45,131 nt of DNA from Nanobdellota archaeon. GTDB lineage: Archaea > Nanobdellota > Nanobdellia > Woesearchaeales > GW2011-AR9. The notes under the pieces were generated by a model. The model worked only from the letters and a program-made list of their open reading frames with translations. It was not told the origin of the DNA and made no database searches. Location: assembly GCA_030647325.1 (NCBI GenBank), contig JAUSJN010000061.1, forward strand, positions 1 to 45,131. Direction: 5' to 3'. How positions within the stretch are numbered: the stretch's first letter is position 1; the number at the start of each line of letters is the position of its first letter. This document shows, in pieces, positions 37,116 to 45,131 of the stretch. The position numbers and the translations under genes are program-made.

Positions 37116-37769
37116 ATGATAGATTTAATTGGTAGTGTCATTCCTATTTTATTTGAATCACCTAGTCTACCTCTAGCATTAGTAGTGTACACTTATCTTC
37201 TTTATATTGCATTTTTTAAAAAAGGCAAATTTATTTTAATAGAAAGCCTAGATGAAATGGGTAGACTGATTATTTTATTTATTGGTCTTTCTATTTTGAC
37301 AATTTCTATAATTGTTGGGATAATATTCCTAAGTAGTATATTATTTGGAACCACCCTCCCCAAAGAATTATTTTTCAATTGGCAGGATGTTATTCTTCCC
37401 CTTTTGGCATTCATATTCATACCTTATCTTTTTAAGAAAGAATCAGAAAAGAAGCACAGAAAATTTGACTTAGGGGATTGGTTTTTTATTATACTTGTCT
37501 TTGATTTAGGGTTAATCATTTTCTCATTAATCAATGCGATATACGCTAAAATATTTGTCACGGCGGAAGTAAGTTCCTTCTTTATGATAACATCCCTATT
37601 TTTAGGATTTTCTTTTTTGCTTAGTGTTGCATACCTCCATGCAGTATTAATTCCAATGTTAAAACTAAGAGAGCAAAAGTATTTTAATAAAAAAGGATTG
37701 AAAATTTGTATTTTTCAAATATTCATCTCTATAATTGCAATTTGTATTTACTTACTCTACAAGTTATAA
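37116..37769 (+). CDS. Multi-pass membrane protein
   Basis: Several hydrophobic segments. Confidence 0.6.
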   Translation: MIDLIGSVIPILFESPSLPLALVVYTYLLYIAFFKKGKFILIESLDEMGRLIILFIGLSILTISIIVGIIFLSSILFGTTLPKELFFNWQDVILPLLAFIFIPYLFKKESEKKHRKFDLGDWFFIILVFDLGLIIFSLINAIYAKIFVTAEVSSFFMITSLFLGFSFLLSVAYLHAVLIPMLKLREQKYFNKKGLKICIFQIFISIIAICIYLLYKL

Positions 37770-37772
37770 GTG

Positions 37773-38390
37773 TTAACCTATATATCTCGGAGGATTTTTT
37801 CTACATTTGTAAGATTCATAATTTTTTCTAATAATTCTTACAATTCTTTGAATGAAGTCTATTAATATTGCACCAACAGAAATAAGAGTTCCAAAAAAGG
37901 CGAAAATGTCAAAAATAGATGAATTGCCTCGATACATTATTTGAAGCTTTTCCAAAAGATTAGGTTTAGGAATTCTTACTCTAACAGCAGTAACATTCTC
38001 AAGAATTACATGAACCCACATTGGTTTTTCTTTATACATGAACTCAAAGACACTATCATTTATCTTGATATTTTGTTGTTCTTGCAACAGATCTCCATCA
38101 ATCTCTTTATAAATATCCATTGTACATTTATCACAAACAACACAACTGCCATAACGTTCACAAATTGACGGACTAAAATGTACTATTGAAGCTAATTCTG
38201 GTTCTTCTGGTGTAAAGTTCCCCGTTAAATATGTTGGTGGGATTATTGACATATATCCTTCCCAGATACCCATTTCCTGATTACTAATGCGACCGTATGA
38301 TAATAGAAACATAGGGAGAAATATTAACAAAAGAAGCAAAAAAATTGGTGAGATCAGAAGTTTCTTTTTATTATTGCTATCCTTATTCAT
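37773..38390 (-). CDS. Membrane protein with extracytoplasmic CVVCDKC motif
   Basis: N- and C-terminal hydrophobic segments. Confidence 0.55.
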   Translation of the reverse strand: MNKDSNNKKKLLISPIFLLLLLIFLPMFLLSYGRISNQEMGIWEGYMSIIPPTYLTGNFTPEEPELASIVHFSPSICERYGSCVVCDKCTMDIYKEIDGDLLQEQQNIKINDSVFEFMYKEKPMWVHVILENVTAVRVRIPKPNLLEKLQIMYRGNSSIFDIFAFFGTLISVGAILIDFIQRIVRIIRKNYESYKCRKNPPRYIG

Positions 38391-38439
38391 AAATAAAATG
38401 TTATCTTTACTTTTTATAAATCTAATTACAATAAGAATA

Positions 38440-38691
38440 CTACAATTTTTTTAATAATGCAAGACCTTCCTTTGTAATTGTAACTTCAATATATGATCTG
38501 CCGTTCTGATCATGCCTAGCAAACTCTTTTTTCGTAACAGCACCAAATAGAATAAGATCATCTACATGGTTTCTTACACTTAGCCAATTACTGCCTGTTT
38601 TTCTTTCCAAATCTCCTAGAGAATGAGGTTTCCCATCTTTTAATGCTTCTAAGACATCTTTTCGTAATGCTTGTGCAGTTCTTTTCGACAT
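38440..38691 (-). CDS. Winged-helix regulator
   Basis: VLEALKDGKPHSLGDLERKTGSNWLSVRNHVDDLILFGAVTKKE. Confidence 0.7.
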   Translation of the reverse strand: MSKRTAQALRKDVLEALKDGKPHSLGDLERKTGSNWLSVRNHVDDLILFGAVTKKEFARHDQNGRSYIEVTITKEGLALLKKL

Positions 38692-38742
38692 ACCACTATA
38701 TTGGGGAAAGCTTTATATAGTAATATTCCACAATAATGTGGA

Positions 38743-38952
38743 ATGAAGGACGAAAGAAGATGGTTATCTGGTGTTTTAATTGCTGTTTTTCTCATAACAT
38801 CTTTATTTCTAACTGCTGGTTGTACACAAGAAGACCCTTGTCAAACAGAGTTTGAGCAATGTAATTATGATTGTGGTGAAGGTGTGTTTAGTTCTATTTG
38901 TAAGGAGAAATGTACTTACAACTATAACAAATGTAAAGAGGGAAATAGATGA
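38743..38952 (+). CDS. Small Cys-rich lipoprotein
   Basis: LFLTAGCTQEDPCQTEFEQCNYDCGEGVFSSICKEKC. Confidence 0.55.
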   Translation: MKDERRWLSGVLIAVFLITSLFLTAGCTQEDPCQTEFEQCNYDCGEGVFSSICKEKCTYNYNKCKEGNR

Positions 38953-39110
38953 AACAACAATTAATCAATCTTTTAGGAGTAATTATTCTATCTTTTGGAA
39001 TTGTATACTTAGAGTTCTATAATGCACTAATTATAGGGACTCCCATGTTACTACTAGGGCTACTTATTGTTACTTCAAACTTAATAATGGTGATAAAAAA
39101 AGAAAAATGA
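38949..39110 (+). CDS. Small two-TM membrane protein
   Basis: MKQQLINLLGVIILSFGIVYLEFYNALIIGTPMLLLGLLIVTSNLIMVIKKEK; ATGA overlaps on both sides. Confidence 0.5.
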   Translation: MKQQLINLLGVIILSFGIVYLEFYNALIIGTPMLLLGLLIVTSNLIMVIKKEK

Positions 39111-40243
39111 AAAAAATAATCATTTCTTTAATACTTATTGTAACCTTTGTAGTCGGTTGTGTTCCTACAACTTGTAATCAGCCATATATTTTGGTTGGAA
39201 ATTCATGTTGTTTAGATCAAAATGATAACGGAATTTGTGATAGTGATGAAACTGTTTTTGAAAAACTAGAGGAAGTTGAAGTCTCTGATATAGCATTAAT
39301 AACAAAAAGAGCCGCAGAATTAGGGTTATATTCCAATGAAGTAGAAGCAGGCTATTCTTTGAATAGAAAAAGTTCAGGAATTTATCAGCTTGATAAAGAA
39401 GATTTTCCAGAATTAAAATTAACTGACTTGAAAGAAACTTTTGTTACAAGTTATACAAAATCTGGTACAGAAACAGAAGGAACAAGATGGCTAACAATGT
39501 ACACGAGAGTCTTTGATACAGTTGAGGGAGCAGAAAAAGGATTTCAAATATTGAAAGACAGTTTTGAAGGAAATCCTTTATTTGAAAAAAAAGATTGGCT
39601 TATTAAGATTGGCGAAGAAAACGTTGTTTTTCTTCATGAGTACAGATATGACTCTTTTTCATATTCAAAATATATCGGATTAATAAGATTAAAGAATACA
39701 ATATCTCAAGTTATATTAAATGTCCCCGCTGGTGTAAAAGCTGGTCAAGAATTAGAAAATTATATGAAAAAGTTAGAATTGAGAACTTTAACAACAGAAG
39801 TTTCGGTACCAGAAGCGGACATGGTTGTAATTTCAAAAATAGGAAACAAAAAAGATAATTTACTGGAAGTAAAAATTAATGGATTTAATAAAGGACAATC
39901 TGTTCCAAGAGAAGAAGCATTTACCAATTCTAAAATAGAAAATGTAGTAGGAACTGAATTCAATTATTTAACTATAAATCTATATTTGAAAAACATAGGT
40001 ATTGAAGATGGTTTTGATACATCTTATTACAATTTTATTTTAAATGATGAAAAGGGGAATTATTATACCGCTGATTACAGAAGCGACGTTGCGGAAGGTA
40101 GTAGAGAAGGAGAATTAATCCCTAAAGGAACAAGTTTTGGAACTGCATACTTCTTTAAAATTTTGAAAGACTCAAAAAATTTTACCTTAACGATTCATGA
40201 TGAAGATGCGGAGATTTATCAAACAGAATTAGTAACAACTTAA
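39107..40243 (+). CDS. Lipoprotein with C-terminal DUF4352-like domain
   Basis: LIVTFVVGCVPTT lipobox; C-terminal Ig-like NLYLKNIGIEDG...NFILNDEKGNYY. Confidence 0.65.
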   Translation: MKKIIISLILIVTFVVGCVPTTCNQPYILVGNSCCLDQNDNGICDSDETVFEKLEEVEVSDIALITKRAAELGLYSNEVEAGYSLNRKSSGIYQLDKEDFPELKLTDLKETFVTSYTKSGTETEGTRWLTMYTRVFDTVEGAEKGFQILKDSFEGNPLFEKKDWLIKIGEENVVFLHEYRYDSFSYSKYIGLIRLKNTISQVILNVPAGVKAGQELENYMKKLELRTLTTEVSVPEADMVVISKIGNKKDNLLEVKINGFNKGQSVPREEAFTNSKIENVVGTEFNYLTINLYLKNIGIEDGFDTSYYNFILNDEKGNYYTADYRSDVAEGSREGELIPKGTSFGTAYFFKILKDSKNFTLTIHDEDAEIYQTELVTT

Positions 40244-40322
40244 AAGACACTAAAATCAATAAAAACAATAGGATTTCCAGCCAGATGTTTCTATCTTTGA
40301 TTCTTCTTTTCACACTGCCATT

Positions 40323-41765
40323 TCAATCTGTGCCTACGTTAATATATTTTGTCAGAGAGACATTTTCCTCTTCTGATTTCTGCAATTTCCTGCTCCTAAT
40401 AGCCTCTCGTCTTAATCTGGCTCTGTACTCGTAAGAACATTTAGGACACCATGTACCACCTTTTATAGCATCTGCTTTAGCTTCCCAAATATGATCATTT
40501 GCACATTGAAATTTAAGCTTAACACTATTTTTGATATATTCCATAGATAAGCATTTTCCTCCTTTACTCTCTGCCAATGCTCGAAGGTTATCTAACTCAA
40601 TTTCTTTGTAAGTGCCAGCTTTTCCAAATTGATTGCTCCATAATTCTTTTTGTTTTTTATCTGAACAAACTGGACACCATGTTCCTTTCTTTATATTACT
40701 AGGAACTGTCCGCCATTTATGGTCTTCAGCACATTCCCATACTAATTTAGTAGAATTATTAATATAATTTTTAGATAAACATTTTCCGCCTCTGCTTTTT
40801 GCAATTTCTTGCATTTCTTCTAAATTTTTAGATGAGTAAACATCAAAAGTTTTATAATCTATTTTCTCAGCATTTACCAAAGGTTTAAAGCCTTCTTTTT
40901 TACATTCTTTTTCAATCCATTCTCCTAATAGTCCATAATTTGTAGGATATGGAACTTGGATTAATATAACACCATTTTCTGAGCATCTCTTTTTTTTCAA
41001 TTCATCATGTTGCTGAATCTTTTCTAAACTAAAGTTTCTGTTGAAATAATGAATAGGCTGAAAATGTTGTTCTCCTTGATATTCAAATGCTAAATTTAAT
41101 TTTTTACAATATCCATCCAATTCAAGATTTTTACCCTTAGAACCTTTCATCCAGATAGGATAACTTTTTGGAAATTTTTCTTTGAAGAAAGTTTCAAAGA
41201 AACTTCTACATATCTTTTCACCAATTCTTGTAGAACAAATTGGACACCACTTATTTTTTTTAATGTTATGAGGGGTCGCTTCCCATTCGTGCTCTTTTTT
41301 ACATTTCCATTTTAAATTAGTTGATGAGCTAATATATTCATCTGATAAGCATTCCCCACCTCTGCTTTTTGCAATTTCTTTCATACCTGCTATGGTTAAG
41401 CGGCACATTTTCTGTCTTTTTTCTTTGGAATATGATATTCCCTTATTCGAAGGGATATGTCCTTTCGGAAAACCCATTTTCTTTCTAATTTCTGGATGAG
41501 CAAATAAAGTTTTTTTCCTAGATTCTACGGCTTTTCTTATGGACTCTTTAGATTGCTTGGTTCCTAACAGGGGGTGTTTGTTTAGCTTATAGTATTCCTT
41601 CATAAATTCGGAATGTTTCTTTTTGTTTTTTTCAGAAACTGGTATTCCTTTATTCCACGTAGTTTTTCCTTTATGAGCTTCACTTAGATTTCTTCTGTGT
41701 TCATCACTTAATTTTTTATCTTTATTCCAAGGAATTCGTTCTTTCTTTAATCTTACGTCAGCCAT
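40323..41765 (-). CDS. Homing-endonuclease-like protein: NUMOD3 repeats, treble-clef zinc-finger repeats and PD-(D/E)xK-like nuclease core
   Basis: WNKGIPVSEKNKKKHSE-type NUMOD3 motifs; three 'AKSRGGKCLS..YI..S.KL.W.C..HEW.A...IK.GTWCP.CS' repeats; LELDGYCKKLNLAFEYQGEQHF. Confidence 0.78.
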   Translation of the reverse strand: MADVRLKKERIPWNKDKKLSDEHRRNLSEAHKGKTTWNKGIPVSEKNKKKHSEFMKEYYKLNKHPLLGTKQSKESIRKAVESRKKTLFAHPEIRKKMGFPKGHIPSNKGISYSKEKRQKMCRLTIAGMKEIAKSRGGECLSDEYISSSTNLKWKCKKEHEWEATPHNIKKNKWCPICSTRIGEKICRSFFETFFKEKFPKSYPIWMKGSKGKNLELDGYCKKLNLAFEYQGEQHFQPIHYFNRNFSLEKIQQHDELKKKRCSENGVILIQVPYPTNYGLLGEWIEKECKKEGFKPLVNAEKIDYKTFDVYSSKNLEEMQEIAKSRGGKCLSKNYINNSTKLVWECAEDHKWRTVPSNIKKGTWCPVCSDKKQKELWSNQFGKAGTYKEIELDNLRALAESKGGKCLSMEYIKNSVKLKFQCANDHIWEAKADAIKGGTWCPKCSYEYRARLRREAIRSRKLQKSEEENVSLTKYINVGTD

Positions 41766-41876
41766 ATCTAAATGGTACGTTAGTGACTTAAAAACTCTTC
41801 TTTAATAGAAATAAATTTAAATGTAGGGTTATCTTAATGTTATCAGGTACAAAAATTACAAAGATGATGTCGTAAA

Positions 41877-43040
41877 ATGATTGATTTACTTAAGCAGAAG
41901 TTAGCGGAAGCAAATGTAAAAATCATCAGAGAGGATAAACTGGAATTTATCACAGAATTAACAGTGGATATAATCCCGGGAATAATGTTAAAGCCTACTG
42001 GCGCAATGAGGAAGGAGTTGTATAATTTTTTTCCTTTCTTCATAAAAAGTCCAGATTCTGGTAAATTTAGACGATATAGAAATAATCTAGAAGAATTGAA
42101 ATTAGAAGTAGCTGCATGGAAAATTTACAGAGATCAAATTCCTATTGTTGAAAAAGTAGCTATCCTTCATTTAGATAGCAAAGAAAATAAAAAATATATT
42201 GTTGAAATAATGATAGAGCCTTTTACCAATGAGGAAGATTGTAAAAAAAAGGGGCATTATGAAGAGGCAAAAATCATTCTGGAAGAAGCTGTATCAAGGT
42301 TTCCAAATGTGGGAGATTTCCAATATCATAATATGGGTTACGATCCTTCAGATGGAAAAATTAAATTCTTTGACGTTTTTCCTCAGGAAGAATTGATGAG
42401 TGATGAATCTTTAAGATGTTTTGTTGAAGATTTGAAGGAGAGATTTTCTAAAGTATACTTGCAAAAAGATTATCCGCTCTTTAAGAAAAATGCTGATAGG
42501 TTCTTGGATTTTTTTAGAGCATTACAGTCAAAAGATGTTATAGATCTCGATAAGAATTTTGATGGATATATTAATGACGGATTAAAGTCTAGAGTATTTT
42601 TAGGGATAGCCGTAGAATTAATCTTGAAGGCAGCTTATTTAAAAAATGGATACTTGATTAATTCCGTGAAAGATAAGAAGGAAGACAATTTCCCGAAAGG
42701 AATTTCAAAACCATACAAAATTAATGAAGTCCCAGATAAAAACATTAAACTAAAAAATACCGTAAGCCTTTCATATCTTCTTGATAATTTACATTTATTC
42801 TTTAAAGAAATTGATTATAAAGAATATATTACTTATGTAAAGAAGGGGATAGAAATTGCAAAAATATGGAGAGATAAAGAAATGCATGTAGGTGGCGGAT
42901 ACCACTTAGAAAATGGCAACGATATAATTGATGTAGGGAGATCTTTATTTAATATATATAAGATAATCTTTAACGAAGATTTAAAACCACTCCTACCAAG
43001 TGGACGAAAGAATTTTTTAGACTATATCAAAAGAAATTAA
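41877..43040 (+). CDS. Predicted kinase-like/HEPN fusion protein (defence candidate)
   Basis: GDFQYHNMGYDPSDGKIKFFDV resembles a kinase catalytic loop (D-x4-N) plus Mg-binding Asp; C-terminal WRDKEMHVGGG matches HEPN Rx4H. Confidence 0.5.
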   Translation: MIDLLKQKLAEANVKIIREDKLEFITELTVDIIPGIMLKPTGAMRKELYNFFPFFIKSPDSGKFRRYRNNLEELKLEVAAWKIYRDQIPIVEKVAILHLDSKENKKYIVEIMIEPFTNEEDCKKKGHYEEAKIILEEAVSRFPNVGDFQYHNMGYDPSDGKIKFFDVFPQEELMSDESLRCFVEDLKERFSKVYLQKDYPLFKKNADRFLDFFRALQSKDVIDLDKNFDGYINDGLKSRVFLGIAVELILKAAYLKNGYLINSVKDKKEDNFPKGISKPYKINEVPDKNIKLKNTVSLSYLLDNLHLFFKEIDYKEYITYVKKGIEIAKIWRDKEMHVGGGYHLENGNDIIDVGRSLFNIYKIIFNEDLKPLLPSGRKNFLDYIKRN

Positions 43041-43080
43041 CCACTTACTTTAGTTGTTATTATACAACAATGAGATTATT

Positions 43081-44403
43081 CTAACTTGATTTACTCCTCA
43101 TCTCCTTAAACTCACTCAGCAACTTTGGATTCTTCGCAATCTCAGAAATGTACTTCAATGTTTCGATAAACTGCTGTTGCTGTTCTGGGTTAGTATAGCT
43201 TGGAATTAAACTCATCAGCTCATCCTTTTGTTTCAGTAGCTCTTCTGCATCCAATTTCTCCTGTTCATATACTTTGGTACTAGTGGGTCTACCGCAGAAT
43301 GGACAATGGTTGTACGAAGAACTGATAAACCGTTGGCAGATACATTTGATCTGTTTCGGTTTCTCCTCTTCCTCAAACTTAATTCCCTTTTCTTTTAACC
43401 AAGCTTCTCGTACTTGCTTATCAGAGATATGCGTATAATTACGTTGCATCTTACTTCCGATGATCCATCCCATACGCTTACATCGTATATCAACAGGAAG
43501 CGTGGAACTTGAATCTAAGGAAGCTCTAGAGTGCCTAAACCAGTGCGGATTATGTTTCTTCGTAATCTCTGCTCTTTCAGCAATTTTCTGGAATAGCTGG
43601 TAAAGCCTCTGATGAGTAAAATGTTCTATTCTTGTCTTTCTACCCTTAACTTTCTTAACATAATAAAATAACGGAAAGTCCTTATTATTTTTACAAGGGT
43701 GGGTAGCACGATGTTCTAACATGAGTGGAACGCTGTCAACTATATCAATAACTCTTTGTTCAGTCTTACTTGTTGGAAGAAAAACCTCTCCAATCCCCCT
43801 ATCATTGACCTTGAAGTGTTTAATTTGGATGGTTGCCACTTCTCCAAAACGTGCACCAATTTCATGGAACAATGCCAAAAGAGCCTTCTCTTGGGTAGTT
43901 TCGCATCCCTTTTCCAGCATGCATTGTAAATCTTCTTCTGTAATGACCTGCTCAGGGTCTATTTTATCTTTCTTATAGTAAAGAGATACGTCTTTCCTAA
44001 GAAACTTATAGATTTTCTTCGTAGTCTCCCTAACTAAGAAATCATTACTTAACAGTCTTTCATCATGATCTTCCAGCCAACTGTAAAACTGCTTCAAAGA
44101 CCTTCTATAATCAGATTTCGTAGCATTGGACTTGTTTGTATTTTGGAGTTGGACAATAACGCCTTGTAGATCAGAAATGGTAGCTTTATCAAAGTCCTTC
44201 TGAAGCCATTCCAGCATGGTTAGAATCTGCCCCCATCTCTTACCTACAGTATATTTTCCAGTAGTGCCTTTAGAAATAAGTGAATTGCCGAACTCCTTTA
44301 GCAGTTCCTTATTTCGTGGGCTAATTTTGTCGCTTTCTTGAATAGTTTTCAGGCACTTGTAATAGTTTGTCTCCCTGTTTGGATATAGTTGTCGTAGTTC
44401 CAT
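43081..44403 (-). CDS. Tyrosine recombinase/integrase of element 2 with C-terminal zinc ribbon
   Basis: EIGARFGEVATIQIKHF, LPTSKTEQR, HWFRHSRAS, MQRNYTHIS; CICQ...CPFC; next to the tRNA-Ser(UGA) attachment site. Confidence 0.9.
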   Translation of the reverse strand: MELRQLYPNRETNYYKCLKTIQESDKISPRNKELLKEFGNSLISKGTTGKYTVGKRWGQILTMLEWLQKDFDKATISDLQGVIVQLQNTNKSNATKSDYRRSLKQFYSWLEDHDERLLSNDFLVRETTKKIYKFLRKDVSLYYKKDKIDPEQVITEEDLQCMLEKGCETTQEKALLALFHEIGARFGEVATIQIKHFKVNDRGIGEVFLPTSKTEQRVIDIVDSVPLMLEHRATHPCKNNKDFPLFYYVKKVKGRKTRIEHFTHQRLYQLFQKIAERAEITKKHNPHWFRHSRASLDSSSTLPVDIRCKRMGWIIGSKMQRNYTHISDKQVREAWLKEKGIKFEEEEKPKQIKCICQRFISSSYNHCPFCGRPTSTKVYEQEKLDAEELLKQKDELMSLIPSYTNPEQQQQFIETLKYISEIAKNPKLLSEFKEMRSKSS

Positions 44404-44515
44404 TTTCCTTTTGTAGCTTCAAGGATAATGGCATTTATTAGCTCTATAATACCAAACAAGGAAAAGAGTATTAAATTTGGCTCTGGCGTTTTAGAAGTTA
44501 ATAAAGTAATAAAAG

Positions 44516-44649
44516 CGCCATCGGCCGGATTTGAACCGGCAATCCTAGAGGGACTGGTTCTCTTTTAGGCGGGCTTTATGCCCGCCGTTTGGTGCAGCTT
44601 TATGAAGCTGCTTCAAGACCAGCGCAATACCGGGTTATGCGACGATGGC
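44516..44649 (-). tRNA. tRNA-Ser(UGA) with a 52-nt anticodon-loop intron (44560-44611)
   Basis: rc: GCCATCG/CGATGGC, anticodon stem CTGGT/ACCAG with CTTGAA^A, T-arm GCCGGTTCAAATCCGGC; spliced length 82 nt. Confidence 0.9.
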
Positions 44650-44689
44650 ATATCCCTGTTTTATAAGAAATAGTTTATAAAAGTTTAGG

Positions 44690-45127
44690 TCAGCAAACCC
44701 TGCCTTTCCCTTTCTGTAGATACTTCTGGTGGTATTCTTCCGCCTTATAGAATCTTTTTGCCGGGACAATTTCAGTTACCGCATTTTTAGGTTTTGATTT
44801 TCCCGCAAGTTTCTTCTGCTCTTCATTATGGTAGAAAATGACTGACCGGTATTGGTTGCCGACATCCAGCCCCTGCCGGTTTAATTGGGTTGGATCATGA
44901 ATTTTCCAGAATGTTTCTAATAATTTTTTATAACTAACTTTTGCTGGATCAAACTCAATCTGGACAACTTCTGCATGTCCGGTTTTACCTCCACACACCT
45001 GTTCATAGGATGGATTTTCAACTTTTCCTCCCATGTAACCGACTGTGGTAGAGATGACTCCTTTAACCTTGCTGAAAATTTCTTCCGGTTCCCAGAAACA
45101 TCCTAAGGCGAAAGTTGCTATTTGCAT
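44690..45127 (-). CDS. msrA: Peptide methionine sulfoxide reductase A
   Basis: [55 protein letters not shown]. Confidence 0.95.
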   Translation of the reverse strand: MQIATFALGCFWEPEEIFSKVKGVISTTVGYMGGKVENPSYEQVCGGKTGHAEVVQIEFDPAKVSYKKLLETFWKIHDPTQLNRQGLDVGNQYRSVIFYHNEEQKKLAGKSKPKNAVTEIVPAKRFYKAEEYHQKYLQKGKGRVC

Positions 45128-45131
45128 TTTT

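Larger units (their letters stand above)
30049..44527. mobile_element. Integrated genetic element 2 (~14.5 kb), integrated at tRNA-Ser(UGA)
   Basis: 12-bp tRNA 3'-end repeats, integrase next to the tRNA, primase/helicase replication genes, AT-rich accessory content. Confidence 0.82.

Noticed and set aside
40323-41765. Tn7-like or IS transposase in element 2
   Set aside because: Motifs fit a NUMOD3/PD-(D/E)xK nuclease; no DDE or HUH motif and no terminal inverted repeats around the gene

Overview
Archaeal chromosomal window, probably from a small-genome DPANN/Woesearchaeota-like lineage (taxonomy is inferred from gene content only). The left end carries the RNA polymerase/translation operon on the minus strand (rpoH, rpoB'', rpoB', rpoA', rpoA'', rpl30e, nusA-like, rps12). 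The rest is housekeeping and surface-protein genes plus two integrated elements, each with its own tyrosine recombinase and each inserted at the 3' end of a tRNA gene. Element 1 is about 8.93-15.05 kb, in tRNA-Tyr, with a 15-bp direct repeat. Element 2 is about 30.05-44.53 kb, in tRNA-Ser(UGA), with a 12-bp direct repeat. The most striking feature is the tRNA set: all eight tRNA genes I can fold are interrupted, with 11 introns in total at anticodon-loop, D-loop and T-loop positions. tRNA-Tyr and tRNA-Ile(UAU) carry homologous T-loop introns (88 and 149 nt) at the identical position 59/60, with a clear bulge-helix-bulge. The Ile copy carries an extra 63-nt paired-hairpin module absent from the Tyr copy. 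Two tandem copies of that module, with compensatory changes, lie at ~29.87-29.99 kb next to a motif shared with these introns. I read this as a family of structured tRNA introns invaded by a small mobile hairpin module. Other candidates are a predicted kinase-HEPN fusion (defence-like), a structured RNA in the replication module of element 2, a structured RNA upstream of purine nucleoside phosphorylase, and a MITE-like palindrome with 9-bp flanking repeats. All assignments come from reading the sequence; no database search or folding program was run.
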